Shown here: in pieces, positions 1 through 11,520 of the stretch
Layout of the letters: each line of letters begins with the position of its first letter
How positions within the stretch are numbered: the first letter of the stretch is position 1
NCBI RefSeq assembly: GCF_963678635.1
Contig: NC_087069.1
Location: 16,838,660 to 16,902,659 of the forward strand
DNA from: Symsagittifera roscoffensis
Lineage: Eukaryota; Xenacoelomorpha; Acoela; Convolutidae
Direction of reading: 5' to 3'
DNA length: 64,000 nt
Notes under the pieces: model-generated
What the model was told of the DNA's origin: nothing
The model's input: only the letters and a program-made list of their open reading frames with translations
The model's database searches: none
Position numbers and translations under genes: made by a program

Positions 1-200
1 AAATCGTGATACACCAAAAAGCGAAGAGCTTAAAATTCTAACTGTTTTCCCATTAAAGGGCCAGTATAAAATTTTTAAATTGTTTTCATCAATGTATAAG
101 TGTTTTTTATAATGTTTTTTTATCGATACGTAAAATATGGCCAATTTTTATTTGAGTTACCGAAATTTTTCTTTTTGTAGCAGCTAGCTCCCTTTTCCAC
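1..200. other. AT-rich flank, nothing recognised
   Basis: Short AT-rich sequence that ends at an assembly gap. I see no coding segment, repeat or RNA in it. Confidence 0.6.
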
Positions 201-400
201 NNNNNNNNNNNNNNNNNNNNNNNNNNNNNNNNNNNNNNNNNNNNNNNNNNNNNNNNNNNNNNNNNNNNNNNNNNNNNNNNNNNNNNNNNNNNNNNNNNNN
301 NNNNNNNNNNNNNNNNNNNNNNNNNNNNNNNNNNNNNNNNNNNNNNNNNNNNNNNNNNNNNNNNNNNNNNNNNNNNNNNNNNNNNNNNNNNNNNNNNNNN
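201..400. other. Assembly gap, 200 N
   Basis: A run of exactly 200 undetermined bases, probably a scaffolding gap of nominal size. It removes whatever lay upstream of the Penelope-like fragment. Confidence 0.99.
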
Positions 401-683
401 GCAAAGGTGGCATTGGACGCCTTGTGCAAGATCATCGAGTGTAACTTGCAGTTGGTATCAAAAACCAACAGATACAGGGACTATACTGAACTACAGAAGC
501 TGCGCCCCAACTCAGTATAAGCGTACTGTTATCCAAGGCACTGTACACAGGGTGTTTAGGAGTAGATCTAGCTGGGAGCAAATTGATAAGGCTATGGAAA
601 CTAATAGGGCGCAATGGCTGACAAATCAGTACCCTGAAATTGGTCCGCAAAGGTGGCATCGGACGCCTTGTGCAAGATCATCG
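401..683 (+). repeat. 37-bp direct duplication inside the Penelope-like fragment
   Basis: The segments 401-437 and 647-683 match except for one base. They are 246 bp apart and encode the same ALCKII peptide. The duplication brackets the RT-tail piece, so the region near the gap may be a rearranged or tandemly joined copy pair. Confidence 0.8.
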
Positions 684-1165
684 CGGGTAAGGGCAAGCAC
701 CTGGATAGTGAGAGGTGTTTGTCTATTCAGTTACCAAAGGATGTGAAGCCCATAATGCTGCTGGTGCAATATAGAGGTAACCAGAGCCAATATTTTGCTA
801 ATAGGTTACAAAAACTAACTAACGTTCAAATGGTTTTCACCACAAAAAAACTAGAATCATGTTTACCATCACTGAAGTCAGCATTTTCTGATGACCTCAA
901 GTCAAGAGTGGTTTATAAACTGTCTTTTAGTGGATGCATATCCACCTATGTCGGACAAACTGTTCGACAATTGACCACTAGAATTGAAGAACATAAGAAA
1001 GCAGACTCACCGGTAGGCCTCCACCTTCAGCAATGCCAACTTGAGGGAAATAGTGCAGATCTTAGTTGGGAAATTGTAGATAGGTCAAACAACCGAAAAA
1101 AATTGTTAACATTAGAGTCAAAACTTATCAGGAAAGAGCAACCGGGCTTGAACACGCGCGATTAG
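401..1165 (+). pseudogene. Penelope-like element 3' end: RT tail plus GIY-YIG endonuclease
   Basis: Two frames are joined by a frameshift near 645. The first (about 520-645) reads like the region after the RT palm of Penelope-like elements, with VHRVFRSRSSWE and NQYPE. The second (653-1165, 170 codons) has a linker with LPKDVKPIMLLVQYRGN, then a GIY-YIG-type nuclease with VVYKLSFSGC, STYVGQT and TTRIEEH, and ends in TAG. In this family the GIY-YIG domain nicks target DNA for target-primed reverse transcription. The fragment is 5'-truncated by the gap, frameshifted and carries an internal duplication, so it is a dead copy. The family call rests on the GIY-YIG motifs and the linker. Confidence 0.8.
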
Positions 1166-1464
1166 TTTAGGAGCAGGGAGTTAACACTGAAAATTTAGTC
1201 CCAAAATATTTTTGGTTTTTCATTTAAAACCGCACATGTCTAAATTGAAATTATGACTCAGAAACTTCCAGACAAATAATTTTAAAATGTTTAATTAATT
1301 TTAGAGCTTAAAAGTATTTTAATCTTATTAGTAATTTAGAGGTCAACTGTGATTGGCTAATTTTTTAACATGATGGTTGAGAACCAAATTGTATGTGAAT
1401 TATTGAAAACAACATTTGTAAACTGATGTTTTATCGTCATTTAGATTAGTTTACTGTAAAAATC

Positions 1465-1488
1465 CTGACGATGCACTTTGTTGCGAAA
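1465..1488 (+). ncRNA. Hammerhead-ribozyme-core-like motif in PLE 3' region
   Basis: CTGACGA (1465-1471) is followed 13 nt later by GAAA (1485-1488), with a possible short stem II (GCA/TGC) between them. Penelope-like elements are known to carry hammerhead ribozymes in their terminal repeats, and this lies 300 bp after the element's stop codon. I could not find convincing stems I and III, so this may be a decayed or chance motif. Confidence 0.3.
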
Positions 1489-2128
1489 ACGTTTGAAATT
1501 TACTTTTTAGCAAAAATATCTTCAAAAACAATAGTAATATAGTAAAAATTAGTAGCCCTGCTTTTAGGCGTGACCTCGTGGTCTGGAGATACTGAGACCC
1601 AGCCATGAGCTCACGATTTTTGCATGTAATTAAGTTGATTTGTGCGTTCTGGTCGAAGCCGAAAAGCAGTAACGTTTTTGTCGACCCGATGCTAGGAAAA
1701 CCACCAAAAGAACTTGCTTTAGCAGAGACGGTGAAAAGCAGGTAGAGTTTGTTTAGACGTTGCCCAGTCTTTTTAGAACCTGGATTTTTTCCCCGTCGAT
1801 ATGTACTTTCGGGCGAATGTTACAAAAAAAAGAACACTTTAATTGCACATCCAAATTAATTTCAATACACAAGTGTATGTCAAATGTTTTCTATCAATTC
1901 ATAAAAACATTATAGAATCACTAGATATGCGAAGTTACAATAAACAAAACAAAAATTTTTACAATTATCGATGATTACTTTTCAACTGAGAGCTTCAAGG
2001 TGGTTTATATAAAAATGTTATTATAAAAACTTGAAGGTTTTCCATGAAACTTTACCATGAGTTGCCACAGAGGGTTCTTCTTTATATAAAAATAAATAAA
2101 AATTCTTGAATTTTATCTTTGCTTTTCT
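1489..2128. other. No gene seen
   Basis: AT-rich sequence between the Penelope-like and LINE remnants. No convincing coding frame, hairpin or repeat was recognised. Confidence 0.5.
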
Positions 2129-4200
2129 TTATGTTGTTATGTTTTTAAAGTTGACTTTATCATCTCTTAGTTTGTTCCAGATTATGACGGACTTTTTAAA
2201 GAAGGAGTTTTCTCTGTATTGCCTATTGTATCTGTCGACGAAATATGATTTTTTGTTTCTTGTATGAATATCTATTTGGTGTTTATCATACTCAATTTTA
2301 TTATAAGCTGGCAACAAGTGATGATGTATCCTCCCAAAAAGACATAAAAATTTATAGTCCAGAAACCTTGTTACTGTCAATATATTGTGTTTTAGCTTCA
2401 AGTCTGAAGATGAGTAGTATTTTGCACGATCGCAGCAAGTTTTCACTGCCCAGTTTGACTGTTTTTCCAGAGATATCATTAGGTTAGCGGATATTCCACT
2501 TAAAAGAATTGCTGGGTAATGCAAATGACTAATTACCAGTGCATTCATTATAAAGAGTCTTGTTTTTACTGGCAATGGCTTTTTGATTGAAGTGTTTTTA
2601 TTCCGCACGCCATTTTCCTGAGAATCTTTTTTTATTTCATCTTGGAAGGTAAGAAACTGATGTAAAACTACTTCTGAGTTTTTAACATTGGTTTTTTCCT
2701 CAGTTATTTTATCATCTAGAGTTGTAGTATACTTTTCATCCTTTTTCCTTGAATGTTTTTTGCTGAAATTATGAGTTTTTTTTTGCATTCAACTGAAGTG
2801 AGTGTTCCAAAAAATAATTTCACAACAGACTGCAATTGGCTTCGAGTGCTTTAAGAAATTTTTGTGGATTGTTATTTTCACAAAATAATAATGTATCATC
2901 CGCATATTGAACTATTTTACGTGTTTTGTCAATTTGTTTATTGGGATCGTTAATCTAGAGATTGAATATTAGAGGGCCAAGGACAGTGCGCTGTGGGACA
3001 CCCTGCTCAAGTGCAATCCAATCGGATTCGGTGTTACTATCATTTGTTTTTTGGTTTCGGTTGGTGATATATGAACTTATTACTTCTATAGCTTCTTCGG
3101 AAAACTTTAACCCTTCTAGTTTCTTTTAAGGATAAGTACGATCAATAGAATCAATTGTTTTAGAGAGATCCAGTAAGGAACATGCTACAGTATTGTTGTT
3201 GTCTATTGCTTTTCTGAATGCTTCACTGAAATAAATGATAGCGTCGGTTGTTGAACATGATGTTCTGAGCCCAAATTGGGTATTACTTAGGAATTTTTGG
3301 GATATCAGATATTCCTTGAATTGTTTATATAACAATTTTTCAAAAACTTTTGAGAGAGCTCCAGTTATAGATATAGGCCTATAATTTTCTGGTGGATCTG
3401 AGTCCTATTTTTTGTATATTGGTGTGACAATTGCTTTTTTAAGCTTGCAAGGATAGGTCTTGTTTTTCAAAAACTCATTGTATAGAAATGTCAGATGTGT
3501 GTATATTTCATTGCAGCCATCCTTCAATGCCCAGGCTGGAATTTTGGATAAATTTGGTGCCTTTCGACAATTTATATTAAGTATTTTTTTTAACATTCAG
3601 CTGATGTGATGAAAACTTATTATTATTTTGAATGTTACATGTAGAAGTCGGTGGACTTCGCCTGATTTTTGAACTTTTCTCATAAAAGCATTCAAGAGTT
3701 GAAAACTTGTAATTTAGCATGTTCGCCATCTGTAATTTATTGATTATGAAGTCGCCGAAAGAGTTTTTGAGTAATAAAATGAGGTTGGAAGATTTTTTTG
3801 TGTTTCTTGTATCGTTTATTATTTTCCATTTTTCGCGTTCGGTTTTTTTCGAGTTAAACAGTTGGGATATAAATTTATCATCTTTGTAGTTTACCTTTGG
3901 TTTGTAGTTGCGTATGAAAATAGTCTTCTGTAGGGCACATTCTTTAGTGGTGTCAGCAATGTTAGATGTGAAGATGTCGAACATTACTTCGGGATTTTTT
4001 TTTGCTATAGAAACTTCTCCAATTTATTGCTGATAGTTTTTGTTTGAATTTGTAATCGGACTAATTGGATTTGTCATACATTTTACGTTTAATTGGTCTT
4101 ATGTTGTTGTTGATCTTAAGTTCTGTTATGAATGCTGTTGGTTGGTGGTCGGTTTTAATTGGTGGTGTGAATACTAGTGAATTAATTGTTAGATCAAGTA
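2129..4200 (-). pseudogene. Jockey/CR1-like non-LTR retrotransposon (LINE), broken
   Basis: Read right to left, the minus strand carries a LINE pol in order. The end of an APE-type endonuclease, with the TDHQP motif, lies around 4090-4170. The endonuclease-RT linker follows (3984-3577), then RT fingers with KAPNLSKIPAWALK (3596-3405) and RT palm with FGLRTSCSTTDAI and SLLDLSKTID (3335-3126). The GVPQRTVLGPLIFN block precedes the catalytic YADD at 2906-2895. The C-terminal domain (2788-2129) has VKTRLFIMNALVISHLHYP and ends near IIWNKLRDDK, as these LINEs do. At least five stops or frameshifts separate the pieces. It is 5'-truncated, as is usual for LINEs, and abuts the repeat array. Confidence 0.88.
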
Positions 4201-4220
4201 ATAATAACTGTTAGATCAAG

Positions 4221-4242
4221 TGCATGATCAAGTAATCATGCA
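4221..4242. repeat. Perfect 8-bp-arm inverted repeat at LINE/array junction
   Basis: TGCATGAT and ATCATGCA are separated by 6 bp. The hairpin sits just before the first 3.1-kb repeat begins at about 4250, so it may mark the junction. It may also be incidental. Confidence 0.5.
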
Positions 4243-4796
4243 CAACCAAAAATATTAAAACTAAGAAACTCTGTGGCCAGGAAATGTGCCAGTCGGTCAT
4301 ATTTGGAAGTTTGACCTTGAGCAATGCGATTGAACATGATTTTGGAGTCAAATGGAAATTTTCAAAAATTCGAATTGGACATGTCATGCTCAAGTTTCTC
4401 GCGACAACTGAAAATATCAGAAATAAAAATCAGAACGACCGAATTACAATCGCGGGAAAGTGGTCAATTTAAGCAGCGGGAAATTGCTATTCGCAATTTC
4501 CGACATCTAAATATAACGAGAGTAGAGCTGTCCTATCTTGCTATAGGAGACAAAGAACATCGAAATTCAGTTGGACCAGAGTGAACCTTCGGTGGAAAGG
4601 TGGACAACCGAAGTGTCCCAATGGTCCAGAACCAAAACTCCATTCTCGAGATAAAACTTGTTCGATTAGAACTTATTGAATCAAACTTAATTCCCCAATT
4701 ATTCTCAAGTTGCCTTACTAATTTAGTTATCTCAATTCGCGAGTGTGCTGGTATGTAGGTACCCAATTTAATTTTCTTGAGTGTGTTTTATGATTG

Positions 4797-6049
4797 TTAT
4801 GTTGAGATAAGGCGAGTTTTAGGTTGATCCATCTGAAATGGATCAAAGTTCCACTGTCTAATAAAATGCAACTTTACGGATTGTTCGATTAGTAGACTAT
4901 AAAAATTATTATAATGATAGCTGGAAGGCAATTTTTGGTTGGAATTTGCTTTTCCAGGATAATCAGTGGCTGGTTTTACCCTGGTTTCACCATACATTTC
5001 ATTCAGAAAACGGTTATAAAGATCCATTTTGTCATTAGCATCATAATTGTTAAGTATTGGCGGTATTTTGCAATTAACAATCGAATCTGGAAAAAAATTT
5101 GCAGTTATTAAAGCGAAAAATTCTTCATATTTGGCGCTAACTTCAACAACCGTTGAGTATTTTTTTTTAAGATCGAGCTTGCCCCATCTTAGATTATCAC
5201 ACACTTCAGTTTTTTTTCACTATATTGGTCAAGGACTTTTGTTTTCTCCTCAGTGGAGCCACCCCTGTATGCATGCACAACCGTTTCATTGGGGAAAGTT
5301 TCAGTTTTTACCGTAGCAATTATAATTGAACCCAAAATTAAGTTTACAAACTCCTCTGGTATAGGAAATGGCGAAAAGTTTCTCACAGTTTTTGCTTATT
5401 CTTTCAATTTCGCCTATGTTGACTGTAGTTTGCAATCCTTATCGGCTTCCGATGATTTCTGAATAAACTCCATTTTTTCTACGACAATCTTCCTTTTCGT
5501 CGTACAAATCGGTGTAAATCTTGTATAATGCTGCTTTTTGAGTCCATTAAATTCTTTTTGGCTAAAATTTTTGCTTGGCATGTTTAAAATGGATGCAAAT
5601 GGCTGGTAACTGGAAGGACAGTATTTGATAATGACTTCAGATCCTGTATTTCTGCTTAATAATTTAAATTGAGTGCTGAGATAACTTTCTATTTCTGCAA
5701 ATTATTTTCGTCTTTCTGCTGAATAACTTTCTTCTGCAAATATACGTTTCTTTTTCCTTCCCAAAATTATTTTGTTCACTCGTCTGATTCGATCAAGCAA
5801 TGATTTCCTGTTTTTCTGCTGATAAATTTGTACTGCTAAAAATAAATTTTTTTCAGCAAAATGTTTTTCTTTTTTGCTTATAAATTTTGCTGCAAAACAG
5901 TTTTCTTTTTCTGTTAAACAGCTATAATTTTCTTTTTCTACTAAATTGTTTTTGAGTAACTGTCTTTTTCTTTTTCCAAGTTCGATTTTTTGATACAGAT
6001 TTTCGAATGAAGCATGTATGGAGTTTTCTAAATTTAGGGTTTGATAATA
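4797..6049 (-). pseudogene. Decayed conserved ORF of the 3.1-kb repeat, about 420 codons, copy 1
   Basis: The minus strand is open from 6049 down to 5189 apart from three stops (5704-5702, 5416-5414, 5398-5396). After a frameshift near 5200 it continues to 4797 (135 more codons). The N-terminal third is rich in K, E and Q and looks coiled-coil (FENLYQKIELGKRKRQLLK). The middle has KYCPSSYQPFASILN and ICTTKRK, and the C-terminal part LRWGKLDLKKKYSTVVEV and MYGETRVKPATDYPGK. The stop at 5416 is absent from the other copies while 5704 and 5398 are shared, so decay occurred both before and after amplification. I do not recognise the family. A gag-like or other mobile-element structural protein is possible, but nothing proves it. 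Confidence 0.55.
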
Positions 6050-6212
6050 TTATTTACGGATGTTTTGTTTTTAATTCGAATAAATTTTCTAGTTGAGACT
6101 AATCTCTATCTGAACCACTATATTTTTGTTCTTAGAGAACTTTCTTTTTAGTGTTTGAAGGTCAGAAAGATCAAAGGCAAAAATGATGACAAAAAAGAGC
6201 AAAAAAACCGAC

Positions 6213-6324
6213 TGATTTCTAGACTGATTCTTGTTCTGTGTGATTTCCAGACTGATTCTTGTTCTGTGTGGTTTCTAGACTGATTCCTGTTTCGTATGAT
6301 TTCTAGACTGATTCTTGTTCTGTG
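6213..6324 (+). repeat. 28-bp minisatellite, 4 copies (unit copy 1)
   Basis: There are four head-to-tail copies of a 28-bp motif containing TCTAGACTGATTCTTGTTCT, starting at 6213, 6241, 6269 and 6297. The same four-copy block occurs in every full unit (9428, 12547, 19384), so it predates amplification. Confidence 0.9.
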
Positions 6325-6605
6325 TCTTTTACCGTCTAAACCTAGCCAGTTAGTGTTCTGGTCTGTTCAGGGCTCAGTAAAAAGTTACCATTTTTAGGCC
6401 ATCGATCAAGCGACTTTTTTGATCAGCTTTCGTTTGTGATCCCCAAATGACGTGATTACTATTAAAAACACGACTCGGATTCAATTTTTTACTGTGTTTT
6501 TAGTGACAGTTATATACTAAATTCATTGGAGATGGATTGACTCGTTCCTTTTTCTAACTACTCATGCTCTAAAAAACTGTACAAAATCGGAGTCAATTAT
6601 ATTAT

Positions 6606-6914
6606 TCAGGGCATCACAGTAATTAAAAAAGTACGTTTAATAATCTGTAACAGTTTCTGATTGTCTATGGGCACCTGGGCTCCAATTTCGTGTTCCCCCG
6701 GGTATAACGTCGCTATCTTCCCAATTTCGTGGCACGGGAGGGTACGGATCCGCTCCGGATGTCGCACATGACCCTCCTTCCCTATGATTTCAATCAGAAG
6801 AGCGTCATATCGTGTCTTCTTACCACGATTAGAGTCTTCGTTATTCTCGTGTTTATCTGAACTGATTTTTGTCTCTCTCATTCGGCGTGTGTTCATCTTG
6901 TATTTTCCGGACAA
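6606..6914 (-). CDS. Hypothetical 102-aa protein of the repeat unit
   Basis: This is an intact frame in copies 1, 3 and the post-duplication copy, and is frameshifted in copy 2 (9851-10160). The N-terminus is basic (MSGKYKMNTRRMRETK), followed by charged sequence and GKKTRYDALLIEIIGKEGH, ending TFLITVMP. A possible splice donor context (CCCAGGTGCCC) lies inside, so it could be one exon of a longer gene that continues into the decayed 420-codon frame downstream on the same strand. No family was recognised. Confidence 0.35.
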   Translation of the reverse strand: MSGKYKMNTRRMRETKISSDKHENNEDSNRGKKTRYDALLIEIIGKEGHVRHPERIRTLPCHEIGKIATLYPGEHEIGAQVPIDNQKLLQIIKRTFLITVMP

Positions 6915-7333
6915 AATGGCCTTTTTTGCATTACTGAGAAATATTTCAGTTCCAATCGAAAATTTGAAAATACAAAAATCTAGAATATTCTTACCCTCTT
7001 TTTCGTAATGATTTCACTGTTAACGTCTTTAACGTCTCATTTCGTTCTCGTCGTAGGGTTCAACTATGCCAATCCGGGGGAATGGCCCACACTCCCCGTA
7101 CAGTCCCCTCAATGTTCGCATTGCACACATAACTCCGGGCTATCTTCAAGCCGTGATCCAGTGTTCTATAATCAACTTACAAATCGCATCAGAAATTAAA
7201 TTTTGTCCACGTCATCTCAGCTCACCGCGTCTCATAAAGGGCATCGTACTGCATTGCACTGCCCTCTAACGATTTCTTAAAATATGCACCATGATGAGTG
7301 TCCTAGATAAAATTTCTTTTCTGGCTACCTACG

Positions 7334-7552
7334 TCATTTCATCATAAAATTTCTTTTCGCTCTTTTCGATTTAACAAGGTTTGGATGGTGGCAAGGCCAC
7401 GCACCCATTAAAACTAAATAATTGTCACTCACAAAGGGTAATCGTTCAATTATGCTGTTGCCCTCAATATTAAAACTAAGAAAATCTGTGGCCAGGAAAT
7501 GTGCCAGTCGGTCATATTTGGAAGTTTGACCTTGAGCAATGCGAATGAACAT
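7334..7552 (-). CDS. Hypothetical 72-aa frame spanning copy 1/copy 2 junction
   Basis: A minus-strand frame starting MFIRIAQGQTSKYDRL and ending in basic residues (KSKRAKRNF). The equivalent region in other units carries a stop near the SDTYLILMGA peptide. The opposite strand is open as well, so coding status is uncertain. Confidence 0.2.
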   Translation of the reverse strand: MFIRIAQGQTSKYDRLAHFLATDFLSFNIEGNSIIERLPFVSDNYLVLMGAWPCHHPNLVKSKRAKRNFMMK

Positions 7553-8010
7553 GATTTTCGGGTCAAATGGAAATTTTCAAAAGTTCGAATTGGACATGTC
7601 ATGCTCAAGTTTCTCGCGACAACTGAAAATATCAGAAATAAAAATCAGAACGACCGAATTACAATCGCGGGAAAGTGGTCAATTTAAGCAGCAGGAAATT
7701 GCTATTCGCAATTTCCGACATCTAAATATAACGAGAGTAAAGCTGTCCTATCTTGCTATAGAAGACAAAGAACATCGAAATTCAGTTGGACCAGAGTGAA
7801 CCTTCGGTGGAAAGGTGGACAACCGAAGTGTCCCAATGGTCCAGAACCAAAACTCCATTATCGAGATAAAACTTGTTCGATTAGAACTTATTGAATCAAA
7901 CTAAATTCCCCAATTATTCTCAAGTTGCTTACTAATTTAGTTATCTCAATTCGCGAGTGTGCTGGTATGTAAGTACCCAATTTAATTTTCTTGAGTGTGT
8001 TTTATGATTG

Positions 8011-9264
8011 TTATGTTGAGATAAGGCGAGTTTTAGGTTGATCCATCTGAAATGGATCAAAGTTCCACTGTCTAATAAAAAGCAACTGTACGGATTGTTC
8101 GATTAGTAGACTATAAATATTTTTATAATGATAGCTGGAAGGCAATTTTTTGTTGGAATTTGCTTTTCCAGGATAATCAGTGGCTGGTTTTACCCTGGTT
8201 TCACCATACATTTCATTCAGAAAACGGTTATAATGATCCATTTTGTCATTAGCATCATAATTGTTAAATATTGGCGGTATTTAGCAAATAACAATCGAAT
8301 CTGGAAAAAAAATTGCAGTTATTAAAGCGAAAAATTCTTCATATTTGGCGCTAAATTCATCAACCGTTGAGTAATTTTTTTTCAAGATCGAGGTTGCCCC
8401 ATCTTAGATTATCACACACTTCAAATTTTTTTCACTATACTGGTCAAGGACTTTTGTTTTCTCCTCAGTGGAGCCACCCCTGTATGCATGCACAACCGTT
8501 TCAATGGGGAAAGTTTCAGTTTTTACCGTAGCAATTATAATTGAACCCAAAATTAAGTTTACAAACTCCTCTGGTATAGGAAAAGGCGAAAAGTTTCTCA
8601 CAGTTTTTGCTTATTCTTTCACTTTCGTCGATGTTGACTGTAGTTTAATCCTTGTCGGCTTCCGATGATTTCTCAATAAACTCCATTTTTTCTACGATAA
8701 TCTTCCTTTTGGTCGTACAAATCGGAGTAAATCTTGTATAAGGCTGCTTTTTGAAGTCCATTAATTTTTTTTTGGCTAAGATTTTTGCTTGGCATGTTTA
8801 AAATGGATGCAAATGACTGGTAACTGGAAGAACAGTGTTTGATAATGACTTCAGATCCTGTATTTCTGCTTAATAATTTGAATTGAGTGCTGAGATAACT
8901 TTCTATTTCCGCAAATTATTTTCGTCTTTCTGCTGAATAACATTCTTCTGCAAATATACGTTTCTTTTTCCTTCCCAAAATTATTTTGTTCGCTCGTCTG
9001 ATTCGATCGAGCAATGAATTCCTGTTTTTCTGCTGATAATTTTGTACTGCTAAAAATAACTTTTTTTCAGCAAAACTTTTTTCTTTTTTTGCTTAATAAC
9101 TTTCCTGCAAAACAGTTTTCTTTTTCTGTTAAACAGCTATAATTTTCTTTTTCTACTAAATTGTTTTTGAGTAACTGTCTTTTTCTTTTTCCAAGTTCGA
9201 TTTTTTGATACAGATTTTCGAATGAAGCATGTATGGAGTTTTCTAAATTTAGGGTTTGATAATA
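8011..9264 (-). pseudogene. Decayed conserved ORF of the 3.1-kb repeat, copy 2
   Basis: Colinear with the frame at 4797-6049. It keeps the MYGETRVKPATDYPGK and TEEKTKVLDQYSEK segments and the two shared stops, but has additional frameshifts in A/T homopolymers, for example near 8770. Confidence 0.5.
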
Positions 9265-9427
9265 TTATTTACGGATGTTTTGTTTTTAATTCGAATAAAT
9301 TTTATAGTTGAGACTAATCTCTATCTGAACCACTATATTTTTGTTCTTAGAGAACTTTCTTTTTAGTGTTTGAAGGTCAGAAAGATCAAAGGCAAAAATG
9401 ATGACAAAAAAGAGCAAAAAAACCGAC

Positions 9428-9539
9428 TGATTTCTAGACTGATTCTTGTTCTGTGTGATTTCCAGACTGATTCTTGTTCTGTGTGGTTTCTAGACTGATT
9501 CCTGTTCTGTATGATTTCTAGACTGATTCTTGTTCTGTG
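9428..9539 (+). repeat. 28-bp minisatellite, 4 copies (unit copy 2)
   Basis: Same four-copy block as at 6213, with one or two substitutions. Confidence 0.88.
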
Positions 9540-11346
9540 TCTTTAACCGTCTAAACCTAGCCAGTTAGTGTTCTGGTCTGTTCAGGGCTCAGTAAAAAGT
9601 TACCATTTTTAGGCCATCGATCAAGCGACTTTTTTTATCAGCTTTCGTTTGCAGGCAAAAATAACCACATAGACGGGTCTCCGATCCCCAAATGACGTGA
9701 TTACTATTAAAAACACGGCTCGGATTCCATTTTTTACTGTGTTTTTAGTGACAGTTATATACTAAATTCATTGGAGATGGATTGACTCGTTCCTTTTTCT
9801 AACTACTCATGCTCTAAAAAACTGTACAAAATCGGAGTCAATTATATTATTCAGGGCATCACAGTAATTAAAAAAGTACGTTTAATAATCTGTAACAGTT
9901 TCTGATTGTCTATGGGCACCTGGGCTCCAATTTCGTGTTCCTCCGGGTATAACGTCGCTATCTTCCCAATTTCGTGACACGGGAGGGTACGGATCCGCTC
10001 CGGATGTCGCACATGACCCTCCTTCCCTATGATTTCACTCAGAAGAGCGTCATATCGTTTCTTCTTACCACGATTAGAGTCTTCGTTATTCTCGTGTTTA
10101 TCTGAACTGATTTTTTTTTCTCTCTTATTCGGCGTGTGTTCATCTTGTATTTTCCGGACAAAATGGCCTTTTTTGCATTACTGAGAAATATTTCAGTTCC
10201 AATCGAAATTTTGAAAATTCAAAAATCTAGAATATTCCTACCCTCTTTTTCGTAACGATTTCACTGTTAACGTCTTTAACGTCTCATTTCCTTCTCGTCG
10301 TAGGGTTCAACTATGCCAATCCCGGGGAATGGCCCACACTCCCCGTACAGTCCCCTCAATGTTCGCATTGCACACATAACTCCGGGCTATCTTCAAGCCG
10401 TGATCCAGTGTTCTATAATCAACTTACAAATCGCATCAGAAATTAAATTTTGTCCACGTCATCTCAGCTCACCGCGTCTCATAAAGGGCATCGTACTACA
10501 TTGCACTGCCCACTAACGATTTCCTAAAATATGCACCATGATGAGTGTCTTAGATAAAATTCCTTTTCTGGCTACCTATGTCATTTCATCTTAAAATTTC
10601 TTTTCGCTCTTTTCGATTTAACAAGGTTTGGATGGTGGCAAGGTCACGCGCCCATTAAAATTAAATAAGTGTCACTCACAAAGGGTAATCGTTCAATTAT
10701 GCTGTTGCCCTCAATATTAAAACTAAGAAACTCTGTGGCCAGGAGATGTGCCAGTCGGTCATATTTGGAAGTTTGACCTTGAGCAATGCGATTGAACATG
10801 ATTTTGGAGTCAAATGGAAATTTTCAAAAATTCGAATTGGACATGTCATGCTCAAGTTTCTCGCGACAACTGAAAATATCAGAAATAAAAATCAGAACGA
10901 CCGAATTACAATCGCGGGAAAGTGGTCAATTTAAGCAGCGGGAAATTGCTATTCGCAATTTCCGACATCTAAATATAACGAGAGTAGAGCTGTCCTTCTT
11001 GCTATAGGAGACAAAGAACATCGAAATTCAGTTGGACCAGAGTGAACCTTCGGTGGAAAGGTGGACAACCGAAGTGTCCCAATGGTCCAGAACCAAAACT
11101 CCATTCTCGAGATAAAACTTGTTCGATTAGAACTTATTGAATCAAACTTAATTCCCCAATTATTCTCAAGTTGCCTTACTAATTTAGTTATCTCAATTCG
11201 CGAGTGTGCTGGTATGTAAGTACCCAATTTAATTTTCTTGAGTGTGTTTTATGATTGTTATGTTGAGATAAGGCGAGTTTTAGGTTGATCCATCTGAAAT
11301 GGATCAAAGTTCCACTGTTTAATAAAAAGCAACTATACGGATTGTT

Positions 11347-11387
11347 CCGACCCTGTTTATAACGTAATTTGGGTATCTCGAGACATA
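11347..11387 (+). repeat. 40-bp scar shared with G1 5' flank
   Basis: The tract CCGACCCTGTTTATAACG followed by TAATTTGGGTATCTCGAG replaces deleted repeat sequence here. It recurs at 18184-18224 (duplicate) and, with 9 extra bases, just before the LTRs at 14464-14511 and 21301-21349. It looks like a footprint of G1 insertion followed by deletion. Confidence 0.7.
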
Positions 11388-11520
11388 TTGGCGGTATTTA
11401 GCAAATAACAATCGAATCTGGAAAAAAAATTGCAGTTATTAAAGCGAAAAATTCTTCATATTTGGCGCTAAATTCATCAACCGTTGAGTAATTTTTTTTC
11501 AAGATCGAGCTTGCCCCATC

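Larger units (their letters stand above)
4250..7464 (+). repeat. 3.2-kb repeat unit, copy 1
   Basis: This is the first of a direct array. Landmarks recurring in each unit are GTGCCAGTCGGTCATATTTG (copy 1 at about 4286), GGACCAGAGTGAACCTTCGG (about 4572), a 28-bp minisatellite (6213) and CAGGGCATCACAG (about 6607). The spacing to copy 2 is 3215 bp. The left edge is where similarity to the other copies stops, next to the LINE. Copies differ by scattered substitutions and indels. I see neither LTRs nor terminal inverted repeats, so the unit's origin is unknown. Confidence 0.9.
7465..10711 (+). repeat. 3.2-kb repeat unit, copy 2
   Basis: Same landmark order as copy 1 (GTGCCAGTCGG at 7501, minisatellite at 9428, CAGGGCATC at about 9852). 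Relative to copy 1 it has an insertion of about 30 bp around 9652-9683 that copies 3 and later share. It is therefore closer to the later copies in this part. Confidence 0.9.

Noticed and set aside
7066..7269. Plus-strand frame of 67 codons in the repeat unit, recurring in each copy
   Set aside because: Conserved only because the units are recent copies. Composition is unremarkable and the opposite strand carries better frames nearby.
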